Below are positions 32,416 to 40,301 of a stretch of DNA of 64,000 nucleotides, piece after piece. Origin of the DNA: an uncultured Clostridia bacterium (lineage in GTDB: Bacteria > Bacillota > Clostridia > Christensenellales > Borkfalkiaceae); NCBI GenBank assembly GCA_934271065.1, contig CAKQQQ010000003.1, forward strand, positions 171,736-235,735, read 5' to 3'. Made by a program: the position numbers and the translations under genes. Position 1 is the stretch's first letter; every line of letters begins with the position of its first letter. The notes under the pieces are model-generated. The model did not search any database. It was not told the origin of the DNA and saw only the letters and a program-made list of their open reading frames with translations.

Positions 32416-33069
32416 ATGGAATACGGCGAAATAGAAAAAATAACGCGACTCGTCGCGGAAGCGATAGCGGAAAAAACGCCGCAAAAAGCGACCGCCGGTT
32501 TTCAAGTACCGGTAGGCGTATCCGCGCGGCACATACACCTTACTCAGGCGGACGTAGAAACTCTGTTCGGTAAGGGTTATCATCTTACCAAGAAGAAAGA
32601 ACTTATGGGCGGGCAGTTCGCGTCGAACGAACTCGTCACGATAGTCGGGCTTAAACTCCGCGCTATCGAGAACGTAAGAATCTTAGGTCCGGTAAGAAAG
32701 GCGTCGCAGGTCGAAGTTTCGGCTACCGACGCGGTTAAACTCGGCATAAAAGTTCCCGTAAGGGACTCCGGAGATATAAAAGGTTCTGCTCCCATAGCGG
32801 TAGTCGGTCCGGCGGGCGTAATCTATCTTAAAGAAGGTTGCATCATCGCCAAGCGTCATATTCATATGTCGCCCGACGACGCGAGAAGAGCGAACGTCAA
32901 AGACGGAGATATAGTCTCCGTCAAAGCGGATAACGAAAGAGCGACTACGTTCAATAACGTTACCGTAAGGGTAGATCCGTCGTTCACGCTTGAAATGCAC
33001 ATCGATACCGACGAGGCTAACGCCGCGCGTATATCGACGGGTATGAAGGCTACCATCGTATCGGATTAA
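32416..33069 (+). CDS. pduL: PduL-type phosphate acyltransferase
   Basis: A 217-residue BMC phosphotransacylase, which turns acyl-CoA and phosphate into acyl-phosphate and frees CoA within the compartment. The zinc-binding histidines are in VGVSARHIHL and AKRHIHMSP, one in each of two similar beta-barrel halves. An N-terminal helix (MEYGEIEKITRLVAEAIAEK) is an encapsulation peptide. I chose ATG 32416, preceded by AGAAAGG, rather than the upstream ATG 32380, which adds a basic unconserved tail. The acyl-phosphate (probably lactyl-phosphate) would yield ATP by a kinase encoded elsewhere. Confidence 0.93.
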   Translation: MEYGEIEKITRLVAEAIAEKTPQKATAGFQVPVGVSARHIHLTQADVETLFGKGYHLTKKKELMGGQFASNELVTIVGLKLRAIENVRILGPVRKASQVEVSATDAVKLGIKVPVRDSGDIKGSAPIAVVGPAGVIYLKEGCIIAKRHIHMSPDDARRANVKDGDIVSVKADNERATTFNNVTVRVDPSFTLEMHIDTDEANAARISTGMKATIVSD

Positions 33070-33102
33070 AATGGAATAATAAAAGTACAGGCGGTTTTAC
33101 TT

Positions 33103-33363
33103 ATGTTGATAGGAAAGGTCGTAGGCTCGGTGGTTTCCACTCGGAAATGCGATAATCTTGTAGGTAATAAATTTATGATTATCGAGCCTATCCCCAGCCT
33201 TAAAATCGACAACCGTATAGTGGCGGTCGATAAGGTCGGCGCGGGTATAGGCGAACTCGTGTTGGTTGCGCAGGGCAGCGCGGCGAGAATCGGTTGCGGC
33301 GACGAGCGCGCTCCGATAGACGCGGCGATAGTCGGTATAATCGACGAAGGTCAAGGTTTATAA
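33103..33363 (+). CDS. BMC-P vertex protein (EutN/CcmL family)
   Basis: An 86-residue pentameric shell vertex protein. It begins MLIGKVVGSVVSTRKCDNLVG and includes KFMIIEP, VDKVGAGIGELVLVAQGSAAR and AAIVGIIDE, all family hallmarks. Pentamers cap the corners of the polyhedral shell. It lies between pduL and the pduS-like gene. Confidence 0.95.
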   Translation: MLIGKVVGSVVSTRKCDNLVGNKFMIIEPIPSLKIDNRIVAVDKVGAGIGELVLVAQGSAARIGCGDERAPIDAAIVGIIDEGQGL

Positions 33364-33393
33364 TAATTCCGAACGGAATTAGTCACTCACGTT

Positions 33394-34722
33394 ATGGATT
33401 TGCGGGAACTCGGACAACTTTATAGAGAATCGGGTATAGTCGGCGCAGGCGGCGCAGGCTTTCCTACTTACGCCAAGTTAAGCGATAAGGCGGATACCGT
33501 ACTTCTCAACTGCGCGGAATGCGAGCCGCTTTTAAGGCTGCACAGACAACTTCTGAAATTCCACGCAAGCGAGATAATTGCGGCGTTCGATCTCACTCGC
33601 GAAACGATGGGCGCGAAGCAGGGTATAGTCTGCATCAAGTCGCATTACAAAGGCGCGATAGAAGCGGTTACCGCTCTTTTACCCGAATACCCGTCGCTTA
33701 AGTTGCATCTTCTGCCGGTGGTATATCCCGCGGGGGACGAAGTCGTTATGATTTACGACGCGACGGGGCGCGTAGTGCGTCCGGGCGGACTTCCCATAGA
33801 ATGCGGCGTGGCGGTATTCAACGTCGAAACGATGTATAACGCCTATCACGCGCTGCACGGCGAAACTCTTACGAGCAAACTCGTAACCATTGCCGGCGAA
33901 GTCGAAACCCCGAAGACGTTGAGAATACCTTTGGGCGCGAAACTCTCCGAAGTGGTCGCTCTTGCCGGTAAAGAGACCGTAGAAGACGGCGTTTACTGGG
34001 TAGGCGGGCCGATGATGGGCAGAATAGCGTCGAGAAACGAACCCGTTACCAAAACCACCAACTCCGTTTTCGTATTGCCGCGAAACAGTCGCGTAGTCGA
34101 TAAAGCGACGAGCGATATTACCGTTGAAGCGGCGCGCGCGGCGGCGAGTTGCTGTCAATGCAGAACCTGTACCGAACTTTGCCCGAGATACAATCTCGGT
34201 CACCCCATACAGCCGCATAAGATAATGCTCGCGGCGGCTTGTAACAATTACAAAGACACTTCCGCGTTTCTCAACGCGTTTTACTGTTCGGGTTGCGGAG
34301 TGTGCGAAAACTTTGCCTGTCCGCAAGGTCTTTCGCCGAGAAAACTCACGCAGATAGTTAAAAACGGACTACGCGCCGCGGGCGTCAAACCGCCTAAGGA
34401 CGTAAAAACGTCGCCCGTAAACCCCGCCCGCGAATACAGAAAAGTACCGCTCGAACGGCTCGTTGCAAGGCTCGGCGTAAAGAAATACCAGAAAGACGCC
34501 CCGCTCGACAACGCCGTACAGGATTGTTTCGACGAAGTTAAGATATTGCTTTCGCAGCATATCGGCGCGCCGGCGAAATCTGTGGTAAAGGTCGGCGACA
34601 GGGTTGAAAAAGGTCAACTTATCGGCGCGGCGAGCGAAGGGCTTTCGGTCAACGTACATTCGTCGGTAAGCGGTATAGTAACTAAAACCGACGATAAATC
34701 GATAACTATAGTAAGAGCGTAA
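33394..34722 (+). CDS. pduS: PduS-like RnfC-domain iron-sulfur flavoprotein
   Basis: A 442-residue electron-transfer protein of the PduS/RnfC group. An N-terminal Gly-rich NADH/flavin segment (IVGAGGAGFPTYAKL) is followed by an SLBB-like domain. Two ferredoxin-type 4Fe-4S motifs come next, CCQCRTCTELC (C253-C263) and CSGCGVCENFAC (C298-C309), and then a C-terminal barrel (VKVGDRVEKGQLIGAASEG). In Salmonella PduS serves cobalamin reduction. Here no B12-dependent enzyme is present, so a role in passing electrons from NADH across the shell with the PduT-like protein is more likely (inference). Confidence 0.92.
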   Translation: MDLRELGQLYRESGIVGAGGAGFPTYAKLSDKADTVLLNCAECEPLLRLHRQLLKFHASEIIAAFDLTRETMGAKQGIVCIKSHYKGAIEAVTALLPEYPSLKLHLLPVVYPAGDEVVMIYDATGRVVRPGGLPIECGVAVFNVETMYNAYHALHGETLTSKLVTIAGEVETPKTLRIPLGAKLSEVVALAGKETVEDGVYWVGGPMMGRIASRNEPVTKTTNSVFVLPRNSRVVDKATSDITVEAARAAASCCQCRTCTELCPRYNLGHPIQPHKIMLAAACNNYKDTSAFLNAFYCSGCGVCENFACPQGLSPRKLTQIVKNGLRAAGVKPPKDVKTSPVNPAREYRKVPLERLVARLGVKKYQKDAPLDNAVQDCFDEVKILLSQHIGAPAKSVVKVGDRVEKGQLIGAASEGLSVNVHSSVSGIVTKTDDKSITIVRA

Positions 34723-34726
34723 GAAT

Positions 34727-35281
34727 ATGAGCAAAGCAATAGGAATGATTGAATACAGGACGGTTTCCGCAGGTATTACCGCGACCGACCTTATGGTGAA
34801 AACCGCCGACGTGGACATTATCGAAGCGCAGACGGTTTGCCCCGGAAAGTATATATCCGTCGTAACGGGCGAATTGAGCGCGGTACGCGCCGCCGTGGAC
34901 GCTGCGAAAAACGCTTACGAAGAAGCGCATATCGACAGTTTCGTGCTCGGCAATCCCGACGACAGTATTTTCCCCGCCGTAACGGGTACTACCGCGGTGT
35001 CGCAAAGCGAAGTGAACGCGCTCGGAATAATCGAGACGTTCGACGCGGCGCAGATAATCGTCGCGGCGGATAACGCCGTAAAAACCGCCGAAGTCAGGCT
35101 TATAGAAATAAGGCTTGCGAAAGGAATGTGCGGTAAATCTTACGCCGTAATGACGGGCGAAGTCGCGGCGGTCACGGCTGCGATCGAACGCGCGAAGGAA
35201 GCGGTTTCGGGTTCGGGAATGTTCCTTGACAGTTCGGTAATAGCCCGCCCCGACAAAAAACTTATCGAAAGAATTCTTTGA
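34727..35281 (+). CDS. pduT: Tandem-domain BMC-T shell protein, PduT type with Fe-S cysteine
   Basis: A 184-residue protein with two BMC domains (AIGMIEYRTVSAGITATDLM and ALGIIETFDAAQIIVAADNA), forming trimers. Length and order match PduT. C38 in AQTVCPGK is at the position of the PduT cysteine that binds a 4Fe-4S cluster on the trimer axis. A second cysteine lies in KGMCGK of domain 2. It starts 4 bp after the pduS-like gene, supporting a joint electron-conduit role. It is the last structural gene before the 279-bp inverted-repeat element. Confidence 0.92.
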   Translation: MSKAIGMIEYRTVSAGITATDLMVKTADVDIIEAQTVCPGKYISVVTGELSAVRAAVDAAKNAYEEAHIDSFVLGNPDDSIFPAVTGTTAVSQSEVNALGIIETFDAAQIIVAADNAVKTAEVRLIEIRLAKGMCGKSYAVMTGEVAAVTAAIERAKEAVSGSGMFLDSSVIARPDKKLIERIL

Positions 35282-35324
35282 TTTACGCGCAGACTCCGCC
35301 GCGCGGGCTTTAACGACGCCCGTT

Positions 35325-35603
35325 TAGCCGAGCGAGATTTGAACCCCATTAAGTTTTAACGGCGCAAAATTTGTAAAATCGGCGTTAAACTCACTTGTAA
35401 TACGGCAAAGTATGACGGCGTTCGTTTGCCTTGATTTTCCTAAATTTATCGCCGTTAAAATGCGTAGCACATTAAAGCCGTATTTTTTAGCAGATTGTTG
35501 TAAAGGCGAACGCAGGTGTATATCAATACATCAAGCGAGAATTTGCAAAAATATGCAAAAAAGACGGCTTTAATGCTTGATGGGTTCGAATCTCGCTCGG
35601 CTA
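35325..35603. repeat. 279-bp element bounded by 23-bp inverted repeats
   Basis: The left end TAGCCGAGCGAGATTTGAAC (from 35325) is the reverse complement, with two mismatches in 23, of the right end at 35581-35603 (TGGGTTCGAATCTCGCTCGG, then CTA). The interior has further inverted matches, for example CATTAAAGCCGTA against ACGGCTTTAATG. No frame or tRNA is present, although the ends resemble the T-arm and acceptor end of a tRNA (GGTTCGAATC). It resembles the 282-bp element at 63121 in length and plan. It fills the 358-bp gap between pduT and the DeoR gene. Confidence 0.75.
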
Positions 35604-35639
35604 AGCCGAGCCTGCGTTTTATGATATAAAGGGAGATAT

Positions 35640-36407
35640 ATGCTTGCGTTAGAAAGAAAAAACAACATACTCGGTCTGTTGCAGACCGAAGGTAAGGTGG
35701 TGGTTTCCGAACTCGCCGAGAGATTCGACGTTTCCGAAGAGACCATACGCCGCGATCTCGAAAAACTCGAACGTGACGGACTCGTACAAAAATCTTACGG
35801 CGGCGCGGTGCTTAACGAAAACGCGCAGGGCGATATGCCTTTGGCGGTAAGAAAGCGTACCAACGTCATCGGCAAACAAAAAATCGCCGAACTCGTCGCA
35901 AAATACATACCCGACAACTCGTCGATAATGCTTGACAGTTCGTCTACCGCGCTGTTTATCGCAAAGCGTATAAAAGACCGTAAAAATATGGTCGTTATTA
36001 CCAACTCGCTCGAAATTTTAGTCGAACTCAAAGACCGCAAAGAATGGAAGATTTTTTCAAGCGGCGGCAGGCTTGGCGAAGACTCGCTCGCGTTGGTCGG
36101 CAGTCAGGCGGATAAAATGATTTCGGGTTTCCACGTCAACAGAGCGATTATCTCGTGTAAAGGTTTCGATATAAACAAGGGTTTTACCGATTCCAACGAT
36201 ATGCACGCTTCCACCAAACGCACTATGCTTGAAAACTGCGAAACGCGCGTTCTGGCGGTCGACAGTTCTAAATTCAACCGTATAGCGTTCAACGTGGTAG
36301 GCACTCTCGCCGACATCGACGTACTCGTTACGGACGTAAAACCGTCTGATGAATGGCTTGAAAAAATAAGACAACACGGCGTTAAGTGCCTGTATCCGGA
36401 GAATTGA
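35640..36407 (+). CDS. DeoR/GlpR-family transcriptional regulator
   Basis: A 255-residue repressor. The N-terminal HTH reads RKNNILGLLQTEGKVVVSELAERFDVSEETIRRDLEKLE, the DeoR signature. The C-terminal sugar-phosphate-sensing domain has MLDSSSTALFIAK, VVITNSLEI and SSGGRL. Members sense phosphorylated sugars, which fits a compartment that consumes a deoxyhexulose phosphate. GGGAG lies upstream of the ATG. It is the first gene of a DeoR-parA-parB-like unit and may bind the AAAACAACA boxes at 26437-26531 (inference). Confidence 0.92.
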   Translation: MLALERKNNILGLLQTEGKVVVSELAERFDVSEETIRRDLEKLERDGLVQKSYGGAVLNENAQGDMPLAVRKRTNVIGKQKIAELVAKYIPDNSSIMLDSSSTALFIAKRIKDRKNMVVITNSLEILVELKDRKEWKIFSSGGRLGEDSLALVGSQADKMISGFHVNRAIISCKGFDINKGFTDSNDMHASTKRTMLENCETRVLAVDSSKFNRIAFNVVGTLADIDVLVTDVKPSDEWLEKIRQHGVKCLYPEN

Positions 36408-36409
36408 CT

Positions 36410-37198
36410 ATGACCAAGGTTATATGTTTTGCGAATAACAAAGGCGGAAGCGGCAAATCTACCACCTGTTCGTGCGTGGGGTACGCCCTTGCGGAAAAAG
36501 GCAAAAAGACGCTTTTAATCGACGGCGATATGCAGATGAATCTTACGCTCGCGTATTTTTCGGAAGAGACTGCGCTCGAAATCGCGCGCGGCGACAAAAA
36601 CCTTTACGCGGCGATAAAAGAGCAGAAACCGCTCGACGATTATATTTATCATACCGACTACGCCGGTCTGGACGTAATTCCGTCGTCCACGCTTATGAGC
36701 GGTATCGAATACGAACTCTTTTCCAAATGGCAAAGGGAATTTATTCTCAAAAAACTGCTTAAAGGGATAGTCGACGGCGGCGTTTACGACTACGTTCTGA
36801 TCGACGCGCCCCCGACGCTCGGCTGTTGGGTTATGAACGTGCTTATCGCAAGCGACTTCGTGATTTTGCCCGTAGAAGCAAGCCCTTGGGGGCTGTTCGG
36901 GCTGGCGAATATGTTCGACTTTATTTCGCAGGTCAAAGAGATGTCGTCTTCGCCGGAAGTGCTCGGCGTTGCGATTACCAAAGCCGACGCGCGAAAGAAT
37001 TACCTTAAACAGACCGTCGAGACGTTGAGAAACGCCGACGGGATAGACGCGTTTGAAAGTGTTATTCACCTTGACAGCGCGATAGAATGGGCGCAGGACA
37101 ATTCCCGTCCGGTAGGCGAATATAAAAAATCGTCGCGCGCGGCGAAAGAGTACGCGGCGTTGACGGACGAAATTCTCGCCCGCGTCAAAGATAAATAA
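36410..37198 (+). CDS. ParA/MinD-family ATPase, candidate BMC positioning factor
   Basis: A 262-residue ParA-type ATPase with deviant Walker A NNKGGSGKST (signature lysine K11, catalytic K16), Walker A' LLIDGDMQMNLT and Walker B YVLIDAPPTLG. There is no N-terminal DNA-binding domain. Such ATPases form dynamic gradients on the nucleoid to place plasmids, chromosome origins, chemoreceptor clusters or carboxysomes (McdA). I chose ATG 36410, with GGAG 8 nt upstream, only 2 nt after the DeoR stop; an upstream in-frame ATG (36386) lies within the DeoR gene. Linkage to the BMC locus and to a ParB-fold partner suggests organelle positioning (inference). Confidence 0.9.
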   Translation: MTKVICFANNKGGSGKSTTCSCVGYALAEKGKKTLLIDGDMQMNLTLAYFSEETALEIARGDKNLYAAIKEQKPLDDYIYHTDYAGLDVIPSSTLMSGIEYELFSKWQREFILKKLLKGIVDGGVYDYVLIDAPPTLGCWVMNVLIASDFVILPVEASPWGLFGLANMFDFISQVKEMSSSPEVLGVAITKADARKNYLKQTVETLRNADGIDAFESVIHLDSAIEWAQDNSRPVGEYKKSSRAAKEYAALTDEILARVKDK

Positions 37199-37219
37199 TT
37201 CAAAAGGAGAGAAAATATT

Positions 37220-37657
37220 ATGGCATTAGGGCTTGACAGCGTAAAAAGAGCGACTTCCAAAACCAAAACGGCGGCGGTAAAACCGATCGTCATCAACGAC
37301 GCGGTAGACGTACCCGTAAACGAACTTCTGTTCAAAGAAGTCGCGAACTGCGCGGCGGTTAAGAAATCGGTCAAAGAATTCGGCGCGATTTTACCCGTAG
37401 TCGCGGTAAGAACGGCAGACGGGCTTAAAGTCGTAGACGGCGCGAAAAGACTTACGGCGTTGAAAGCCGCAGGTGCGAAAACCGCGAAAGTCGTCGTGCT
37501 TGACGGCGACGAAAAGAAGATAGCGGCGGCGTTGAGAGTTTGCGACGATAAGCCGCGCGATAAGGCGGTTAAAGGCGAAAATGCGGACGAACTTCGCGAA
37601 GCGAAATTTACCGCGGCGGCGCGTATGTACTGCGACCTTCCTACATATTTGTTGTAA
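37220..37657 (+). CDS. Short ParB-fold protein without HTH or dimerisation domain
   Basis: A 145-residue protein. After a Lys/Thr-rich N-terminal tail (MALGLDSVKRATSKTKTAA) it has the ParB N-terminal fold: VPVNELLFKE, VKEFGAILPVVAVR and DGLKVVDGAKRLTALKAAG. The last corresponds to the ParB GERRxRA phosphate-binding motif. The usual central HTH and C-terminal dimerisation domains are absent, so it should not recognise parS. The tail is similar in character to ParB tails that stimulate ParA ATPase. It lies 21 bp after the parA gene and is closed by a terminator. It is a candidate adaptor between ParA and the compartment shell. Confidence 0.8.
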   Translation: MALGLDSVKRATSKTKTAAVKPIVINDAVDVPVNELLFKEVANCAAVKKSVKEFGAILPVVAVRTADGLKVVDGAKRLTALKAAGAKTAKVVVLDGDEKKIAAALRVCDDKPRDKAVKGENADELREAKFTAAARMYCDLPTYLL

Positions 37658-37676
37658 AATTAAAATCTATTATAGA

Positions 37677-37716
37677 CGCGGCGGAACGACCTATAAGTCG
37701 TTCCGCCGCGTTTTTT
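37677..37716 (+). terminator. Intrinsic terminator closing the DeoR-ParA-ParB unit
   Basis: CGCGGCGGAACGAC and GTCGTTCCGCCGCG form a 14-bp perfect stem with loop CTATAA and six T. Confidence 0.93.
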
Positions 37717-37740
37717 CGGTTTTCGTCGTTATAGTATAAA

Positions 37741-37792
37741 ATGCGACGATATATCGCATAATATGCGCCAAAGACTTATATATAATTAAGTC
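37741..37792 (+). promoter_or_regulatory. Inverted repeats and -10 box upstream of spoIIE
   Basis: ATGCGA and TCGCAT (37741-37759) form an operator-like inverted repeat. A TATAAT at 37781-37786 lies 9 nt before the ATG and inside a second inverted repeat GACTTA ... TAAGTC (37773-37792). No good -35 box at 17 bp is seen, so activator dependence is possible. Confidence 0.4.
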
Positions 37793-37795
37793 GCT

Positions 37796-40054
37796 ATGAA
37801 AAAACCGTATAATATGCGTAAAACGTTACGGTACGTCGCGGCGTTCGCGGCGTATCTGTGCGTAACCTGCGCCGACGGAAATTTTACTCCGTTTACGCTC
37901 GCGTTGCTGTTCGCAAACGTCTATATCGGTATGAACCCGATTATCTCGTTCGCGTCGTTCGTCGTTCCGTTCGCGTTCGCGTTCGATCTGACCGTTTTGT
38001 GGACTTCCGCGCTCGGCGGAGCGATAACCGTATCGTCGGCGTTGCTGTTGCGTAAGAAAAAGGGCAGGGGGTACGTCGCGTTTTGCGTCGCGCTCGTCGC
38101 GGTTTCAACCGTTCCGTTCGTCGCGTTCGCAAGGTCTTACGACGTGGTGTTAAGGTCGGTGTTCGCGGGCGTAATATCCGTGGCGATATTCCCTATGACC
38201 GCCGCGGCGAAGGCGTGGCTTATAAAGGGGTTGAAGTACCGCCTTTCCACCGACGAGTTTATCTCGGCGGCGTTGCTGCTTATAGCCGTAGGTTACGGCG
38301 TGGTAACCCTTACGGGCGAGTATTTGTGGTTTTCGGTAAGCGTATTTTGCATAATGCTCTCGTTCGCGCTGTTGTCGGGGTTTACGCCCTTGCTTATCGC
38401 CGTAATAACCGCCGCGCCGCCGTCGCTTTACTACGGCTCGTTCACGCCCGTAGCGGTGTACGCGCTCGTCGCGCTCGCGCCGACGGCGTTTTCGAAATAC
38501 TCTTCGCTTTTAACCGCGGTAACCACCGTCGGGGCGGAGACCGCGTTGTATTTTTTCACTTCCGCGTTCGACGGTATGCAGGTGTACGAGACCTTTTTTC
38601 TGCTTGCGCCGTCCGTCGTTTACGCGTTCATACCGTCTTCGTACGTCAGAAAACTCAATAAAAAACTCAGGGTATTCAGAAACGACAATCTCGGCAGATA
38701 TAACGTAAACCGCGTGCGCGCGTCGTTGTCGGGCAAACTCTACGAAGTCTCGCAAGCCTTTGACGAAATGTCCGCTTCTATGGAAAAACTCGGCGAAGTC
38801 GCGCGCGGCGAAGACGATCTGAAAGTAAAGGTCGCCGACGAAATCGTCTATTCGGTCTGCTCGGACTGCCGCGCGCTTGCCGAATGTAGAAAAAAGGGGC
38901 TGCCCGACAGATCCGTTCTCGATAAAATCGTAACGCTCGGCGTGGCGAAAGGCGACGTCAATCTCGTGGACTTGCCGCGCTCGTTTACCGACGAATGTTC
39001 GCGCCCCGAAAGCGTCGTGCTCAAACTCAACTCTCTGCTGAAAGACTACGCAAGGGGCATTGCCGAAGCGGAAGCGTTGAAAAGCGGCAGAAATCTCGTC
39101 GTTGCCCAGACCAAAGGTCTTTCCGAAATTCTCAAAAATATGGCGTCGGGGTACTCCAAAAAACTCGAAGACTCCGCCGCGCTCGAAAAAAAGATAACCG
39201 ATACGCTGTTCGCCTGCGGAATTTACGTTTCCGAAACGCTCGTTTTCGGCGGCGAAACGCCCGAAATAAACGTAACCGCGTCGCCGGTCGCGATAGCGTC
39301 CCCGTTCTTTTTGAAAGCCGTCGGCGAAGCGGTAGGGTATAAGGTAACGATCTCTTCTCGCGAGAACGTGTCCGACGAACTTTCCGCCGTAACGCTCACG
39401 CGCGCGCCGAATTTAGACGCGGCGTTCGGCGTGGCGTCGCGTACCCGAGCCGACCAGACCAAAAGCGGCGATACTCACTCTATAACCAGACTTTCCGCGG
39501 GAAAATTTCTCGTTGCGTTAAGCGACGGAATGGGCAGCGGCAAGAACGCCGAAGACGCTTCGGCAACGGCTATATCGCTCGTCGAAACCTTTTATAAATC
39601 GGGGCTTTGTTCCGATCTCGTGCTGTCTACCGTGAATAAGGCGTTGACCTTTAATCGGGAAGACGATTTCACGGCTATGGATATAGGTGTGGTGGATTTG
39701 TATTGCGGCAGCGCGGACTTTATAAAAATCGGCACGCCGTATTCCTTCGTCATCACGCGCGACAGCGTAAAAATCATCGAAGGCAGTTCGTTGCCGCTCG
39801 GTATTTTAGACGAAATTCGCCCGACGGTGTGCAAGACCGAGTTAAAGTCGGGCGATACGATAGTGTTCGTAAGCGACGGAGTGTCCGACGCGTTTGGCTC
39901 GGCTTCCGACCTTATCGACTTTTTAACGACGGAAAAAGCGGTAAACCCGAAGACGCTGGCGGATAACGTAATGGAAAAGGCTCTGTCGCTGACGGACGGA
40001 ATCGCCCGCGACGATATGACCGCGTTTTGCGTGCGGCTGTTCGACGCGTGCTGA
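37796..40054 (+). CDS. spoIIE: Stage II sporulation protein E-type serine phosphatase
   Basis: A 752-residue membrane phosphatase of the SpoIIE family. The first ~290 residues are a run of about ten hydrophobic helices. A central region with a small Cys cluster (VCSDCRALAEC) follows, and then a C-terminal PP2C domain with SDGMGSGKNA, DDFTAMDIGVVDLY and VSDGVSDAFG. SpoIIE dephosphorylates the anti-anti-sigma factor SpoIIAA in the forespore to release sigma-F, so its presence suggests sporulation ability or ancestry. It is slightly shorter than the B. subtilis protein. There is no Shine-Dalgarno site. It is monocistronic between two terminators. Confidence 0.9.
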   Translation: MKKPYNMRKTLRYVAAFAAYLCVTCADGNFTPFTLALLFANVYIGMNPIISFASFVVPFAFAFDLTVLWTSALGGAITVSSALLLRKKKGRGYVAFCVALVAVSTVPFVAFARSYDVVLRSVFAGVISVAIFPMTAAAKAWLIKGLKYRLSTDEFISAALLLIAVGYGVVTLTGEYLWFSVSVFCIMLSFALLSGFTPLLIAVITAAPPSLYYGSFTPVAVYALVALAPTAFSKYSSLLTAVTTVGAETALYFFTSAFDGMQVYETFFLLAPSVVYAFIPSSYVRKLNKKLRVFRNDNLGRYNVNRVRASLSGKLYEVSQAFDEMSASMEKLGEVARGEDDLKVKVADEIVYSVCSDCRALAECRKKGLPDRSVLDKIVTLGVAKGDVNLVDLPRSFTDECSRPESVVLKLNSLLKDYARGIAEAEALKSGRNLVVAQTKGLSEILKNMASGYSKKLEDSAALEKKITDTLFACGIYVSETLVFGGETPEINVTASPVAIASPFFLKAVGEAVGYKVTISSRENVSDELSAVTLTRAPNLDAAFGVASRTRADQTKSGDTHSITRLSAGKFLVALSDGMGSGKNAEDASATAISLVETFYKSGLCSDLVLSTVNKALTFNREDDFTAMDIGVVDLYCGSADFIKIGTPYSFVITRDSVKIIEGSSLPLGILDEIRPTVCKTELKSGDTIVFVSDGVSDAFGSASDLIDFLTTEKAVNPKTLADNVMEKALSLTDGIARDDMTAFCVRLFDAC

Positions 40055-40090
40055 CCTGAAAATAAAAATTTTGCCGTATATTTTATAAAA

Positions 40091-40125
40091 GGGCGGGGCG
40101 ACCGTAGCGGTCGCCCCGCCCTTTT
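40091..40125 (+). terminator. Intrinsic terminator after spoIIE
   Basis: GGGCGGGGCGACCG and CGGTCGCCCCGCCC form a 14-bp stem with loop TAG, followed by TTTT. The A/T-rich 175 bp after it contain two ATAGTG direct repeats (40193-40198, 40210-40215) and TATACT (40217-40222), perhaps the control region of the next operon. Confidence 0.9.
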
Positions 40126-40301
40126 AATATCCGCCGTTTTGTCCGTAACGTTCGCAAAATACTAAAAAGTTATAATATTTGTTGAAAAAATTATAGTGTA
40201 AAATCGCATATAGTGGTATACTTACGCCATAATCAAATCAATGGATTTTTGCAAAAATACCGACGTTTACGCGGTTTTTTGCAGACGGGTTAAATACGAT
40301 T

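Noticed and set aside
26570..35281. Classic Pdu (propanediol) or Eut (ethanolamine) locus
   Set aside because: No PduCDE, EutBC, reactivase, cobalamin adenosyltransferase or B12 riboswitch is present, and an aldolase is the signature enzyme.
35325..35603. A tRNA gene, suggested by GGTTCGAATC and matching acceptor-like ends
   Set aside because: On neither strand is there an anticodon arm and D-arm at the right distance. The tRNA-like ends are 279 bp apart and inverted, so this is an inverted-repeat element, not a tRNA.
36410..37657. Ordinary chromosome-partition parAB
   Set aside because: The ParB-like protein lacks the HTH and dimerisation domains needed for parS binding, and the genes are fused into the BMC/DeoR neighbourhood. 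I could not check the rest of the genome, so this is not excluded entirely.
40126..40301. A catabolite-control (cre) site or clear sigma-70 promoter before the rhamnosidase gene
   Set aside because: No sequence fits the cre consensus and no -35/-10 pair has acceptable spacing. Only weak ATAGTG direct repeats are visible.
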